Assembly: GCA_029593465.1 (NCBI GenBank)
Contig: JAKTNK010000002.1
Coordinates: 1-64,000 of the forward strand
Reading direction: 5' to 3'
DNA from: Streptococcus suis
GTDB taxonomy: Bacteria > Bacillota > Bacilli > Lactobacillales > Streptococcaceae
DNA: 64,000 nucleotides
The position numbers were made by a program, and so were the translations under genes. Shown here piece by piece: positions 44,471 through 53,051 of this stretch. Each line of letters begins with the position of its first letter. The first letter of the stretch is position 1. Below the pieces are notes generated by a model that was given only the letters and a program-made list of their open reading frames with translations, did no database searches and was not told the origin of the DNA.

Positions 44471-46027
44471 TTGAAATTTACAGCATTTAATTTAAGTGAA
44501 GACATTCAAGCAGCCATTGTTAAGGCTGGCTTTGAACAAGCCTCACCCATTCAAGAGTTAACGATTCCTCTTGCCTTAGAAGGCAAGGATGTGATTGGTC
44601 AAGCACAAACAGGTACTGGTAAAACAGCTGCGTTTGGCTTACCAACCCTCAATAAGATTGATACTCACAACAATACCATTCAAGCCCTAGTGATTGCACC
44701 GACACGTGAGCTGGCTGTTCAATCACAAGAAGAATTGTTCCGCTTTGGACGAGAAAAGGGTGTCAAAGTGCGTTCGGTCTATGGTGGTTCTTCCATTGAC
44801 AAGCAAATTAAAGCCCTTAAGTCAGGTGCCCATATTGTGGTCGGAACTCCGGGACGATTGCTTGATTTGATTAAACGCAAGGCCTTGAAGTTAAATCATG
44901 TTGAAACACTCATCCTTGACGAAGCAGATGAAATGCTTAACATGGGTTTTTTAGAGGATATTGAAGCCATTATCAGTCAAGTTCCTAAAGAGCGTCAAAC
45001 CCTCTTGTTCTCAGCGACCATGCCGGATGCGATTAAGCGCATTGGCGTTCAGTTTATGAAAAACCCTGAGCATGTCAAAATCGAAGCTAAAGAGCTAACC
45101 AACGTCAATGTTGAACAATATTATATCCGTGTCAAAGAACAAGAGAAATTTGATACGATGACATGTTTGATGGATGTTGACCAGCCAGAATTATCCATTG
45201 TATTTGGTCGTACCAAACGTCGTGTGGATGAGTTGACACGTGGCTTGAAGCTTAGAGGCTTTCGTGCTGAAGGTATCCATGGGGATTTGGACCAAAATAA
45301 ACGCCTCCGTGTGATTCGTGATTTTAAAAACGATCAGATTGATATCCTAGTCGCTACAGATGTCGCGGCGCGTGGTTTGGATATTTCTGGAGTGACGCAC
45401 GTCTATAATTACGATATTCCGCAGGATCCAGAAAGCTATGTGCACCGCATTGGTCGTACTGGGCGTGCGGGCAAATCAGGTGAGTCAATTACCTTTGTAT
45501 CTCCAAACGAAATGGGTTACTTGGGCATTATTGAGAATTTAACCAAGAAGCGGATGAAGGGCTTAAAACCTCCTACCGCAGAGGAAGCCTTCCAAGCTAA
45601 GAAGAAAGTAGCCTTGGCTAAAATTGAGCGTGACTTTGCCGATGATAAGACTCGGGCACGTTTTGAAAAATTCAAAGGTGATGCCATTCAGCTCGCCCAA
45701 GAATTTACCCCTGAAGAGTTGGCGCTTTACATTTTGAGCTTGACGGTTCAAGATCCAGATAGCCTACCTGAAGTGGAAATTGCTCGTGAAAAACCACTCC
45801 CATTCAAGCCATCAGGTGGTGGTAAAGGTAAGGGAAGTTACCGCGGTCGTGATCGCAATCGTGGCAGTCGTGATAATGACCGTCGTCGAGGAAATCGTCG
45901 TGATTTTAAACGCCGTGATGACAAGTTCAAAAAAGATAACCGTCGTCAAGATAGCAAAAAACCGCATAAAAATACCTCGAGCGAAAAGAAAACTGGTTTT
46001 GTTATTCGTAACAAAGGTGAGCGCTAA
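44471..46027 (+). CDS. cshA: DEAD-box RNA helicase (CshA type)
   Basis: The ATP-dependent RNA helicase acts in RNA decay and ribosome assembly, chiefly at low temperature. The 518-residue protein has motif I AQTGTGKTAAF, Ia PTRELAVQ, GTPGRLLDL, DEAD in LILDEADEMLNMGF, SAT, and the C-terminal core motifs VATDVAARGLDISG and YVHRIGRTGRAG. A basic tail rich in R, G, D and K (about residues 450-510) binds RNA. The start is a TTG at 44471, giving the usual MKFTAFNLS start; the Shine-Dalgarno (AAAGAG) is weak, so translation may be kept modest. Confidence 0.93.
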   Translation: MKFTAFNLSEDIQAAIVKAGFEQASPIQELTIPLALEGKDVIGQAQTGTGKTAAFGLPTLNKIDTHNNTIQALVIAPTRELAVQSQEELFRFGREKGVKVRSVYGGSSIDKQIKALKSGAHIVVGTPGRLLDLIKRKALKLNHVETLILDEADEMLNMGFLEDIEAIISQVPKERQTLLFSATMPDAIKRIGVQFMKNPEHVKIEAKELTNVNVEQYYIRVKEQEKFDTMTCLMDVDQPELSIVFGRTKRRVDELTRGLKLRGFRAEGIHGDLDQNKRLRVIRDFKNDQIDILVATDVAARGLDISGVTHVYNYDIPQDPESYVHRIGRTGRAGKSGESITFVSPNEMGYLGIIENLTKKRMKGLKPPTAEEAFQAKKKVALAKIERDFADDKTRARFEKFKGDAIQLAQEFTPEELALYILSLTVQDPDSLPEVEIAREKPLPFKPSGGGKGKGSYRGRDRNRGSRDNDRRRGNRRDFKRRDDKFKKDNRRQDSKKPHKNTSSEKKTGFVIRNKGER

Positions 46028-46118
46028 TTAAAAAATCCTCTCCAAGGACGATTCCTTTAACCCTAGCGTCTATGTGAGACTGCTGGGGTTGTTGGTTTTC
46101 AAATGAGAAGCCAATACG

Positions 46119-46149
46119 AAAAAAGCTAGATAGGAACTCTAGCTTTTTT
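46119..46149 (-). terminator. Terminator of the trmN6/GIY-YIG pair
   Basis: AAAAAAGCTAG and its exact complement form an 11-bp stem with a 9-nt loop; the minus-strand U-run is complete. The stem reaches the stop codon of the GIY-YIG gene, and it may also serve cshA from the other side. Confidence 0.85.
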
Positions 46150-46399
46150 GTTTTTGGATGTAATCTAGCTTTTCTTGCCGAGTTTTTTTCTTGAAGTAGG
46201 CTTCTGCACTTTGAGCTTCTTGCTTGCTATTAAAGCATTCATGATAGAATAGCTTGACAGGAAGTCGTGATCGTGTGTATTTTGCCCCCTTACCTGCATT
46301 ATGTGCTTTAAGGCGTCGTTCAATATCAGTTGTATAACCGGTATAAAGGCTACCATCAGAGCACGTTAGCACATACATATAGGCTTTGGGGTTAGGCAT
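46139..46399 (-). CDS. GIY-YIG domain protein (UPF0213/YazA-like)
   Basis: The 86-residue protein has the GIY-YIG nuclease signature [38 protein letters not shown], where the Tyr and Arg residues are catalytic in relatives. Small stand-alone members (UPF0213) have no settled role. The ATG at 46399 overlaps the end of the methyltransferase gene by 8 nt and its Shine-Dalgarno (AGGAG) lies inside that gene, so the two are translationally coupled. This pairing is common in Firmicutes (established context). Confidence 0.92.
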   Translation of the reverse strand: MPNPKAYMYVLTCSDGSLYTGYTTDIERRLKAHNAGKGAKYTRSRLPVKLFYHECFNSKQEAQSAEAYFKKKTRQEKLDYIQKQKS

Positions 46400-47156
46400 G
46401 TTTTTCTCCTGACTGACCGAAGTAAATCTCAAAAATGTCGTCTGTATAATCACCATTATCTTGATGGACAATTAAGGGCGGTAGTACTTTCATACCATCT
46501 GTTGAACCGTCTTTAATGGCTTCAATGAGTAACATATTGGCTTCTTTACCACGTTTAGGATAAACAAATTGGATACGTTTGGGGGCGAGACGATAGCGCC
46601 TCAAGGTGTCCAAAATCTCCAAAAAGCGATCAGGACGGTGAACTAAGGCTAGTCGTCCGTTTGACTTGAGTGCATGTCGAGACACCTCGCAAACCTCATC
46701 GAGATTGGTTGTTATTTCATGACGAGCCAAGAGGTAGTGTTCGGATTGATTTTTTTTGGAGGTTTTGGTGGATTTGAAATAAGGGGGATTGCATAATATC
46801 AGGTCAACCTGAGAGCGTGGGACATGCTGAAGGAGATTTTTCAAATCATCTTGGACCATGGTAATCTGGTCATCTAGTTGGTTCAGCTGAATCGAACGCT
46901 TTGCCATATCAGCTAAGCGTTCCTGCAATTCAATCAGTGTAATGGGAGCCTTGGTACGGGTGCTTGCAAAGAGTCCAACTGCACCGTTACCAGAACACAG
47001 GTCAACGATTAGCCCTTTAGAAGGAATGTTAGGAAAACGTGCTAAAAGCACGCTATCAATGGAATAGCTGAAAACAGCCTTGTTTTGAATAATCTTGATA
47101 TCGCTAGAGAAGAGCTGATCGATACGCTCCCCTTCTTTTAATCGTATTTGAGACAT
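46392..47156 (-). CDS. tRNA1(Val) (adenine-37-N6)-methyltransferase (TrmN6 family)
   Basis: The 254-residue SAM-dependent enzyme has motif [15 protein letters not shown] and the N6-adenine methylase motif NPPY in [10 protein letters not shown], fitting the TrmN6/YabB group. The start codon lies 6 nt after a TATAAT box and has no Shine-Dalgarno, so a leaderless transcript is predicted. The GIY-YIG gene follows with an 8-nt overlap. The exact tRNA target is assumed from family. Confidence 0.88.
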   Translation of the reverse strand: MSQIRLKEGERIDQLFSSDIKIIQNKAVFSYSIDSVLLARFPNIPSKGLIVDLCSGNGAVGLFASTRTKAPITLIELQERLADMAKRSIQLNQLDDQITMVQDDLKNLLQHVPRSQVDLILCNPPYFKSTKTSKKNQSEHYLLARHEITTNLDEVCEVSRHALKSNGRLALVHRPDRFLEILDTLRRYRLAPKRIQFVYPKRGKEANMLLIEAIKDGSTDGMKVLPPLIVHQDNGDYTDDIFEIYFGQSGEKHA

Positions 47157-47162
47157 GTTCTT

Positions 47163-47171
47163 ATTATATCA
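47163..47171 (-). promoter_or_regulatory. Extended -10 promoter giving a leaderless trmN6 mRNA
   Basis: On the minus strand TGATATAAT is followed by AAGAAC and then ATG; the usual +1 falls on the start codon. No ribosome site exists. Confidence 0.65.
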
Positions 47172-47219
47172 AAAAATTTCTTAATTGGTCATGGCTGCAT
47201 TGATTTATGGAAAAAGCAA

Positions 47220-47417
47220 TTAGGATGATTTGTTCTCTGATTTGAGCCAATCATGGTATTGATCAATTAAATGGATTGCCATTTGAGTGGCTAGGGCTGC
47301 TGAGAAGGTTTCAGTGCCTTCTAGATAATCGCCTGCAATATCCATTTTGGTTTCTTCGTAAATGGCTTTTAGACTCTCTTCTGAGAGGGTTGCTTTGAAT
47401 GCTTCAAATTGATTCAT
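47220..47417 (-). CDS. Small acidic protein of unknown function
   Basis: The 65-residue protein starts MNQFEAFKATLSEESLKAIY; the AAGGAG seven bases before this ATG makes it better than an ATG two codons upstream. It is helix-rich, acidic, with no membrane segment. I do not recognise the family. The clear ribosome site and codon pattern suggest it is a real gene. It stands alone between trmN6 and plsC, which diverge around it. Confidence 0.65.
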   Translation of the reverse strand: MNQFEAFKATLSEESLKAIYEETKMDIAGDYLEGTETFSAALATQMAIHLIDQYHDWLKSENKSS

Positions 47418-47537
47418 CTTCATTCTCCTTATGATTTAGTTGAGTCGTTTTATGATATCCAAAGGGGTCTTAATCGTCAAGTGAAAAAGAGATGAGGATT
47501 GACTATAGACCTTGTTATTTTCCAAAAAGGGAGAAAA

Positions 47538-47546
47538 TGGTATAAT
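47538..47546 (+). promoter_or_regulatory. plsC extended -10 promoter
   Basis: TGG plus TATAAT (47541-47546) lies 27 nt before the ATG at 47574; no good -35. Confidence 0.55.
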
Positions 47547-47573
47547 GATAGCAGTTTGGATGGAGGTAACGAC

Positions 47574-48323
47574 ATGTTTTATGCCTATTTACGAGGGTTA
47601 GTGGTTTTTTTACTGTGGGTTTTTAATGGGAATGCTCATTACCATAATGAGGAGAACATCTTGCCTGCGGATGAAAACTATATTTTGGTGGCCCCACATC
47701 GTACTTTTTGGGATCCTGTTTACATGGCGTTTGCGGCACGTCCGAAAGAGTTTATCTTTATGGCTAAAAAAGAGCTTTTTACCAATCGGGTGTTTGGTTG
47801 GTGGATTCGCATGTGCGGTGCTTTTCCCATAGATCGGGCTAATCCAGGGCAAGAAGCCATCAAATATCCTGTCACGATGCTAAAAAAAGCCAATCGTTCT
47901 CTGCTCATGTTTCCAAGTGGCAGCCGTCATTCACAAGATGTTAAAGGTGGTGTTGCCGTGATTGCTAAGATGGCTAAGGTCAAAATCATGCCCGCAGCCT
48001 ATGCTGGTCCTATGACTGTGGCTGGCCTCCTTAGTGGCGAGCAAGTGGACATGAACTTTGGTCATCCCATTGATGTGTCTGATATTCGTCGGATGAACAA
48101 TGAAGGGATTGCCGAAGTTGCAAGACGTGTCCAAGCAGAGTTTGATCGCTTGGATGCTGAAAATAAGAGCTATCGCCAAGATTTGAAAAATCGTCATCCC
48201 CTAACCTTGATTTATCGTATCCCTCTAGGTTTCGTGGCCTTGTTTATGCTATTTATCACGGTTTTGTTTAGTTTTCTAGCGAGTTTTGTCTGGGATCCAG
48301 CAAGAACGGTTCAAAAACCCTAA
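47574..48323 (+). CDS. plsC: 1-acyl-sn-glycerol-3-phosphate acyltransferase
   Basis: PlsC adds the second acyl chain to lysophosphatidic acid in membrane lipid synthesis. The 249-residue protein has the HX4D motif in APHRTFWDPVYM, the FIFMAKKELF segment, the GAFPIDRANPG block and FPSGSRHS (usually FPEGTR; here the Glu is replaced by Ser). A hydrophobic C-terminal helix (about 222-243) and the start helix may anchor it to the membrane. The ATG follows GGAGG; codons further upstream overlap the promoter. comEA follows after a terminator. Confidence 0.92.
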   Translation: MFYAYLRGLVVFLLWVFNGNAHYHNEENILPADENYILVAPHRTFWDPVYMAFAARPKEFIFMAKKELFTNRVFGWWIRMCGAFPIDRANPGQEAIKYPVTMLKKANRSLLMFPSGSRHSQDVKGGVAVIAKMAKVKIMPAAYAGPMTVAGLLSGEQVDMNFGHPIDVSDIRRMNNEGIAEVARRVQAEFDRLDAENKSYRQDLKNRHPLTLIYRIPLGFVALFMLFITVLFSFLASFVWDPARTVQKP

Positions 48324-48330
48324 TCTCTCT

Positions 48331-48355
48331 AAGCGCTACTGATAGCGCTTTTTTC
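48331..48355 (+). terminator. plsC terminator
   Basis: AAGCGCTA and TAGCGCTT form an 8-bp stem with a CTGA loop followed by a T-run, just past the plsC stop. Confidence 0.85.
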
Positions 48356-48362
48356 ATTGCTT

Positions 48363-48370
48363 TTCGAATA
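48363..48370 (+). promoter_or_regulatory. SigX (ComX) com box before comEA
   Basis: TTCGAATA fits the streptococcal com/CIN box (TNCGAATA) and has a T-rich stretch upstream. It stands 20 nt before the comEA ATG, the usual place for late competence genes. Confidence 0.78.
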
Positions 48371-48390
48371 ATGATAATGAGGAGGAAAGC

Positions 48391-49050
48391 ATGTTAGAGA
48401 TTATTTGGAATTATAGTCGTCATCATAAGGTCGTTGTAACCTTACTAGCTCTCATTGCGGCATTAGTTGTGGGTTTTGGGGTAGTTTTAGGAAAGTCTTC
48501 TAAAGTAGTACAGGAAGAACCGGTCTTACCGACTTGGTCTCAAACCTCACAGACGAGTCAAGACACAAGGCAAAGCTCTCAAAAGACAGAACCCCTTTCG
48601 CAAACTATTACAGTTGATGTCAAGGGAGCAGTCCAAAAACCAGGTGTTTATGATTTGGCATCAGGAAGCCGTGTCACTGATGCGATTCAAAAGGCGGGAG
48701 GTCTGACAGATAAAGCCGATCGGCGTTCAATCAATCTTGCTCAAAAGTTAGCTGATGAAGCCGTCATCTACGTAGCCACAGAAGGTGAGGCTAGTCCGCT
48801 GCTTGGCTCATCCTTGGTCGAGTCGTCACACCAGTCTCCATCAGAGAGCACAAAAGGTAAAGTCAATCTTAACACAGCAACGATTACGGATTTACAAAGC
48901 ATTTCTGGCATCGGTGCTAAGAGGGCTCAAGACATTATCGACTACCGTGACAGCAGTGGTGGTTTTAAGTCCGTAGATGAGTTATCCAACGTTTCAGGCA
49001 TTGGTGATAAGACATTGGAAAAACTGCGTGAGGAAGTCACTGTTGATTAA
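48391..49050 (+). CDS. comEA: Competence protein ComEA (DNA receptor)
   Basis: ComEA binds incoming double-stranded DNA outside the membrane during transformation. The 219-residue protein has an N-terminal membrane anchor (residues about 13-33), a Q/S/T-rich linker, an SLBB domain (VDVKGAVQKPGVYDLASGSRVTDAI) and a C-terminal helix-hairpin-helix pair (KVNLNTATITDLQSISGIG… ISGIGDKTLEKL) that binds DNA. GGAGG precedes the ATG. It is controlled by a com box, and comEC overlaps its end. Confidence 0.96.
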   Translation: MLEIIWNYSRHHKVVVTLLALIAALVVGFGVVLGKSSKVVQEEPVLPTWSQTSQTSQDTRQSSQKTEPLSQTITVDVKGAVQKPGVYDLASGSRVTDAIQKAGGLTDKADRRSINLAQKLADEAVIYVATEGEASPLLGSSLVESSHQSPSESTKGKVNLNTATITDLQSISGIGAKRAQDIIDYRDSSGGFKSVDELSNVSGIGDKTLEKLREEVTVD

Positions 49051-51274
49051 AAAAATAGCCTTAAAACCGATCTATCTAGCCTTTTTAGTGCTACTGGTTT
49101 ATTTTGTGATGGTTACTCACTCCGTCATCGCCGCTGGTTTTCTGGGACTGGCTTTACTCGCCCTATGGAAGCAATATAATCGAAAGGCTATTGTCCAAAC
49201 CTTGGGCATTTTGCTAGTGTTTGCCCTGTATTTTGCTGGTCTTACCTATCGGGAACAAGCACGTCAAAAACAGCTGCCTAATCAGGTGTCACGATTGAGG
49301 ATTATCCCAGATACACTTGCTATTGACGGGGATTTGCTATCGGTTCGTGCAGTTGAGGGGAGGCAAAAGTACCAGGTTTATTACCGGTTGAAGTCACCTG
49401 AGGAAAAGGCGTATTTTCAATCCTTAGCACAGGTTGTGGTTTTGGATGTTTTAGGAGATGTGGGTGAGCCTAGCCCAAAGCGTAATTTCAAGGGATTTGA
49501 TTATCAAGATTACTTAAGGCATCAGGGAATTTATGGTTTAGTGACCATTAAGGCTATTCAAAAGGTACACTTAGTTTCTCCCCAAACACCTTTGGAAAGG
49601 GTGCAGTGCTTGCGACGCCAGCTGTTGGTCCACATTGAACGAACGTTTCCTGATCCCATGAAGCACTATATGACCGGGCTTTTGCTGGGGCATTTAGGCA
49701 AAGATTTTGATGATATGGGAGAACACTACACAGAGTTAGGGATTATCCACTTGTTCGCCTTGTCAGGGATGCAGGTTGGTTTTTTCATCGGGCTTTTTCG
49801 CACGGTTTTATTAAGGTGTGGCTTGTTACGGGAGCATTTTAGGTACTGCCTACTCCCCTTTGCCTTTGTCTATGCCGGCTTAACCGCTTGTTCAATCTCG
49901 GTAATCCGTAGTCTTATGCAGGCGATACTAGGTCAATTTGGTTTGAGGAAGTGGGACAATTTAGGAATGACTGCCATGCTTTTGTTTATCCTATCGCCCT
50001 ACTATCTGCAAACCACTGGTGGTGTTTTGTCCTTTGCCTATGCGTTTATCTTATCAGCCTTGCATTTAGAGGAGTTAGCCACTCCCAAAAAAGTCCTAAC
50101 AGAAAGTATCGCCTTGGCAGTAGGTGTTCTTCCCTTACTGATGACTTACTTTGGCACGTTTCAACCCTTGTCTTTACCTTTGACTGCTGTTTTTTCCGTG
50201 CTGTTTGATGTTGTGTTACTGCCCCTGTTGACCTTGGTTTTGCTACTCAGCCCCATTGTACCTTTGACGGTGGTCAATCCTCTCTTTACGTTTTTGGAAG
50301 GGCTGATTCGGGGTATTGCTGATTTATCACCTCACTCTTTAATCCTTGGAAGTCCTAGTCTAGGCCTACTTCTGATGATGCTGATAGGGTTAGCATGTTT
50401 GCATGACTTTTGGACGGTGAAAAAACTGAGGTATGTTTTGCTATTGGTTCTCATAGCTCTAGTTGCATTGGTTAAGTGGCCATTGGAAAACGAGCTTACA
50501 GTAATGGATATTGGTCAGGGGGATTCAATTGTTATCAGAGACCTAACAGGCAAGACCCTCTTGGTCGATACTGGTGGACGGGTGTCATTTGCTAGCTCTG
50601 AAAAGTGGCGCCAGAGGACTGTATCTGCCAACGCAGAACGAACAGCTATCCCTTATTTGAAAAGTCGAGGGATTGCCAAAATTGATCAGCTCATTATCAC
50701 ACATACCGACACGGACCATATGGGAGACTTGCCATCCTTGGTCAAAGCCTTTCATGTGGGGGAGGTTGTGGTCAGTCCAGGCAGTTTAACCAAACCCTCC
50801 TTTGTCAAGCTTTTGAAAGATTTGGCGGTCTCAGTGCGTGTGGTGAAAGCAGGAGATAGGCTTTCCATCATGGGCAGTCACCTGCAGGTGCTCTATCCTT
50901 TTCAAGAAGGGGATGGGGGTAATAATGATTCCCTTGTCTTATATGGAAAATTGCTGAATCAACGTTTTTTATTGACTGGTGATTTGGAAAATGAAGGGGA
51001 AAAGGAGCTGATAAAGGCTTACCCGTCCTTGCCTGTTGATGTGCTGAAAGCAGGTCATCATGGCAGTAAGGGATCATCCAGTCCAGCGTTTTTAGAACAC
51101 ATCCAAGCCAGGATGGCCCTCATTTCTGCTGGTCAAAAGAATCGTTACCATCATCCCCATTTAGAAACCTTGGAGCGGTTTCATCAGAAAGGCATGAGTG
51201 TTTTACGTACTGACCGACAAGGAGCCATTCGGTTTAGAGGAGTACGAACATGGTCAGTAGAAACGGTTAGATAG
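49043..51274 (+). CDS. comEC: Competence protein ComEC (DNA uptake channel)
   Basis: ComEC carries single-stranded DNA across the membrane. The 743-residue protein has an N-terminal soluble OB-like part, the competence membrane core (LGIIHLFALSGMQVGFFIG is its signature) and a C-terminal metallo-beta-lactamase-like domain with THTDTDHMGD and KAGHHGSKGSS, likely the nuclease that degrades one strand. The best start is the TTG at 49043 with GAGGAAG upstream, overlapping comEA by 8 nt; it matches the usual length. The frame is intact, so this gene is not the reason for any lack of transformability. Confidence 0.95.
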   Translation: MIKKIALKPIYLAFLVLLVYFVMVTHSVIAAGFLGLALLALWKQYNRKAIVQTLGILLVFALYFAGLTYREQARQKQLPNQVSRLRIIPDTLAIDGDLLSVRAVEGRQKYQVYYRLKSPEEKAYFQSLAQVVVLDVLGDVGEPSPKRNFKGFDYQDYLRHQGIYGLVTIKAIQKVHLVSPQTPLERVQCLRRQLLVHIERTFPDPMKHYMTGLLLGHLGKDFDDMGEHYTELGIIHLFALSGMQVGFFIGLFRTVLLRCGLLREHFRYCLLPFAFVYAGLTACSISVIRSLMQAILGQFGLRKWDNLGMTAMLLFILSPYYLQTTGGVLSFAYAFILSALHLEELATPKKVLTESIALAVGVLPLLMTYFGTFQPLSLPLTAVFSVLFDVVLLPLLTLVLLLSPIVPLTVVNPLFTFLEGLIRGIADLSPHSLILGSPSLGLLLMMLIGLACLHDFWTVKKLRYVLLLVLIALVALVKWPLENELTVMDIGQGDSIVIRDLTGKTLLVDTGGRVSFASSEKWRQRTVSANAERTAIPYLKSRGIAKIDQLIITHTDTDHMGDLPSLVKAFHVGEVVVSPGSLTKPSFVKLLKDLAVSVRVVKAGDRLSIMGSHLQVLYPFQEGDGGNNDSLVLYGKLLNQRFLLTGDLENEGEKELIKAYPSLPVDVLKAGHHGSKGSSSPAFLEHIQARMALISAGQKNRYHHPHLETLERFHQKGMSVLRTDRQGAIRFRGVRTWSVETVR

Positions 51275-51393
51275 CGTAAGATTGTTGTGACTTCATTTTA
51301 AGATTGACAATAACCTCAATCAATAAGAAAGAAAGTTAGTTATGACGTCCAGAGTTAAGATGCCTATGAAAAGGCCATGTTTTGGGTTTGGGC

Positions 51394-51743
51394 CAAACCA
51401 ATGGTGCTGACGCCCAGTACTATATCGGTCAATCCTATCTCAATGAACTTGGAAAAATTGAGGAGAATCAGATTACTCTAGCTAATGTTACCTTTGAGTC
51501 TAGATGAAACAATTGGTTATTCATACCGCTGATAAGGGACGGACAAGTCTTAATCGGTACAGCTGGCGAGGGTTGGTACCAAGGAGAAAGGAAAGTCCCA
51601 ATCAACCTTAAGGGGAGGGGCTATGATTGTCATTCCTGCTAACGTTAATCACTGTCTTGGTGCAGTGAGTGCCTGATGAAAACAGGTCTAATCAGTGGTT
51701 AGGCGCTGTTTCTGATGAAGATTACGCTCAGTTAGTGGGTTAA
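51394..51743 (+). pseudogene. Decayed cupin-domain gene
   Basis: Translation in changing frames gives pieces of a small cupin protein: NGADAQYYIGQSYLNELGKI, then after a stop VLIGTAGEGWYQ, then VIPANVNH-like text, and finally WLGAVSDEDYAQLVG before a TAA at 51741. These match a cupin of the carboxymuconolactone-decarboxylase-associated type. Several stops and frame changes mean it is not functional. An ATG at 51342 may be its old start. The flanking sequence 51275-51390 shows no other gene. Confidence 0.75.
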
Positions 51744-51765
51744 ACGGATAGGACTAATCAGGGTT

Positions 51766-51797
51766 AAACAGTTGCTTTATCAGCAGCTGTTTTTTAT
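51766..51797 (+). terminator. Terminator after the cupin remnant
   Basis: AAACAGTTGCT pairs with AGCAGCTGTTT (one G-U) over a 5-nt loop and is followed by TTTT. Its survival fits a once-active gene. Confidence 0.8.
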
Positions 51798-52063
51798 AGG
51801 TCTATGAGAGCCATTATCCTATTAAAACAGGTGGTAGGAACTAGATACCCTCAGAACGTAGATAAACTCTATCCGTTTTGTAAATATGCAAAATCAATCA
51901 AATATAATCCTTTTTGAAGCGCTTAGAAAGCTTGAATTGACGATATCTCTAAGAGTTGTTATTTTTTCGAAAAACAAAAAAATTGAAGAAAAGCATTCAA
52001 AAAGAACGTTTTCTTCAATCTGAGGTGTCAGACACCTTTATGTGAGGCAATTCTTTGAATAAA

Positions 52064-52093
52064 TGACATTTGTCACTGCCTGTTGTGACAAAT
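52064..52093 (+). promoter_or_regulatory. Inverted-repeat operator before the ABC/two-component operon
   Basis: ATTTGTCAC (52068-52076) and GTGACAAAT (52085-52093) form a perfect 9-bp inverted repeat with an 8-nt spacer, overlapping the palindrome TGACATTTGTCA (52064-52075). An extended -10 (TGCTAAAAT, 52120-52128) follows about 27 nt later, so a bound activator would sit just upstream. The LuxR-type regulator of this operon is the obvious candidate. A palindrome AGGTGTCAGACACCT (52023-52037) and an 11-bp hairpin (ATTGAAGAAAA, around 51982-52020) lie upstream. Confidence 0.65.
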
Positions 52094-52154
52094 AGGGCTA
52101 GCTGCTGGCTTTAAAAAGGTGCTAAAATCTTGTAAAGAAAGGGAGGATAGACTT

Positions 52155-53051
52155 ATGGAGCCAATAATGAGAGTTCAGCAGTTAAGTAAGACAATCAAGG
52201 GTAGGATGATTTTGAAAGGCATTACGTTTGATGTACCCTTTGGGGAATGTGTTGCCCTCATTGGGCAAAATGGGGCCGGGAAATCAAGTTTACTAGCCTG
52301 TATTGTTGGCGATTGGTTGGCTGACTCTGGCAAAATCAGTATCAATGGTTTGCCACCGAAATCAAAAGTTTTAAAAGGGAGAGTCGCTGTCTTATCGCAA
52401 GAAAATACCATTCCTAGTCATCTTAGGGTGGAGGAGCTAATCACTTTTTTTCGGTCCATTGCAACAAGACCATTATCACAAGAGGTCATCAGATCCTATT
52501 TGGCATTTGAAGAGGCAAGCTATCATCAACTAGCCAGTAAGCTATCTGGTGGTCAAAAAAGGCTATTAGCCTTTGTTTTATGCTTAATTGGAACTCCTGA
52601 TATGCTGGTCTTAGATGAGCCAACAGCCGGTATGGATACCTCCACTCGTCAGCGATTTTGGAAGATTATTGACCAGTTAAAAGCACAGGGGATCACCATT
52701 CTTTATTCTGGTCATTATATTGAAGAGGTCGAGCATACCGCAGATCGCATCTTGGTTTTGCAAAAAGGGGTCTTAGTGAGAGATACAACACCTTTTGATA
52801 TGCGTTATCAAGAAAGGATTCATCAGCTGACCTTGCCCCTAATTTATTTGGATGTGATTAAGGATAGGCAAGATATTTATGATTTAAGGCTTAAAAAAGA
52901 TTGCTTTGAATGTAAGACAAGACAGTTGGAGACCTTGTGGCAAGAGTTAAAAGAAGTGATTCCAATCACCGCTATTGACATTCAACATAAAACGTTATTA
53001 GATACACTGTTTGAAGTGGGTAAGGAGGCAGAAGATGAAAGCATTGCTTAA
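52155..53051 (+). CDS. ABC transporter ATP-binding protein
   Basis: The 298-residue ATPase has Walker A IGQNGAGKSSLLA, the signature KLSGGQKRLLAFVL, Walker B DMLVLDEPTAGMD and the H-loop YSGHYIEEV. It energises the permease encoded next. The ATG at 52155 follows GGGAGG at 8 nt. The gene leads a four-gene unit with a permease, histidine kinase and response regulator, resembling B. subtilis yvfRSTU (context knowledge). Exporters of this kind usually remove antimicrobial peptides or lipids, but the substrate here is unknown. Confidence 0.92.
   Translation: MEPIMRVQQLSKTIKGRMILKGITFDVPFGECVALIGQNGAGKSSLLACIVGDWLADSGKISINGLPPKSKVLKGRVAVLSQENTIPSHLRVEELITFFRSIATRPLSQEVIRSYLAFEEASYHQLASKLSGGQKRLLAFVLCLIGTPDMLVLDEPTAGMDTSTRQRFWKIIDQLKAQGITILYSGHYIEEVEHTADRILVLQKGVLVRDTTPFDMRYQERIHQLTLPLIYLDVIKDRQDIYDLRLKKDCFECKTRQLETLWQELKEVIPITAIDIQHKTLLDTLFEVGKEAEDESIA

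Noticed and set aside
49043-51274. comEC as a pseudogene
   Set aside because: The frame is open throughout with all expected motifs and normal length once the TTG start is used.
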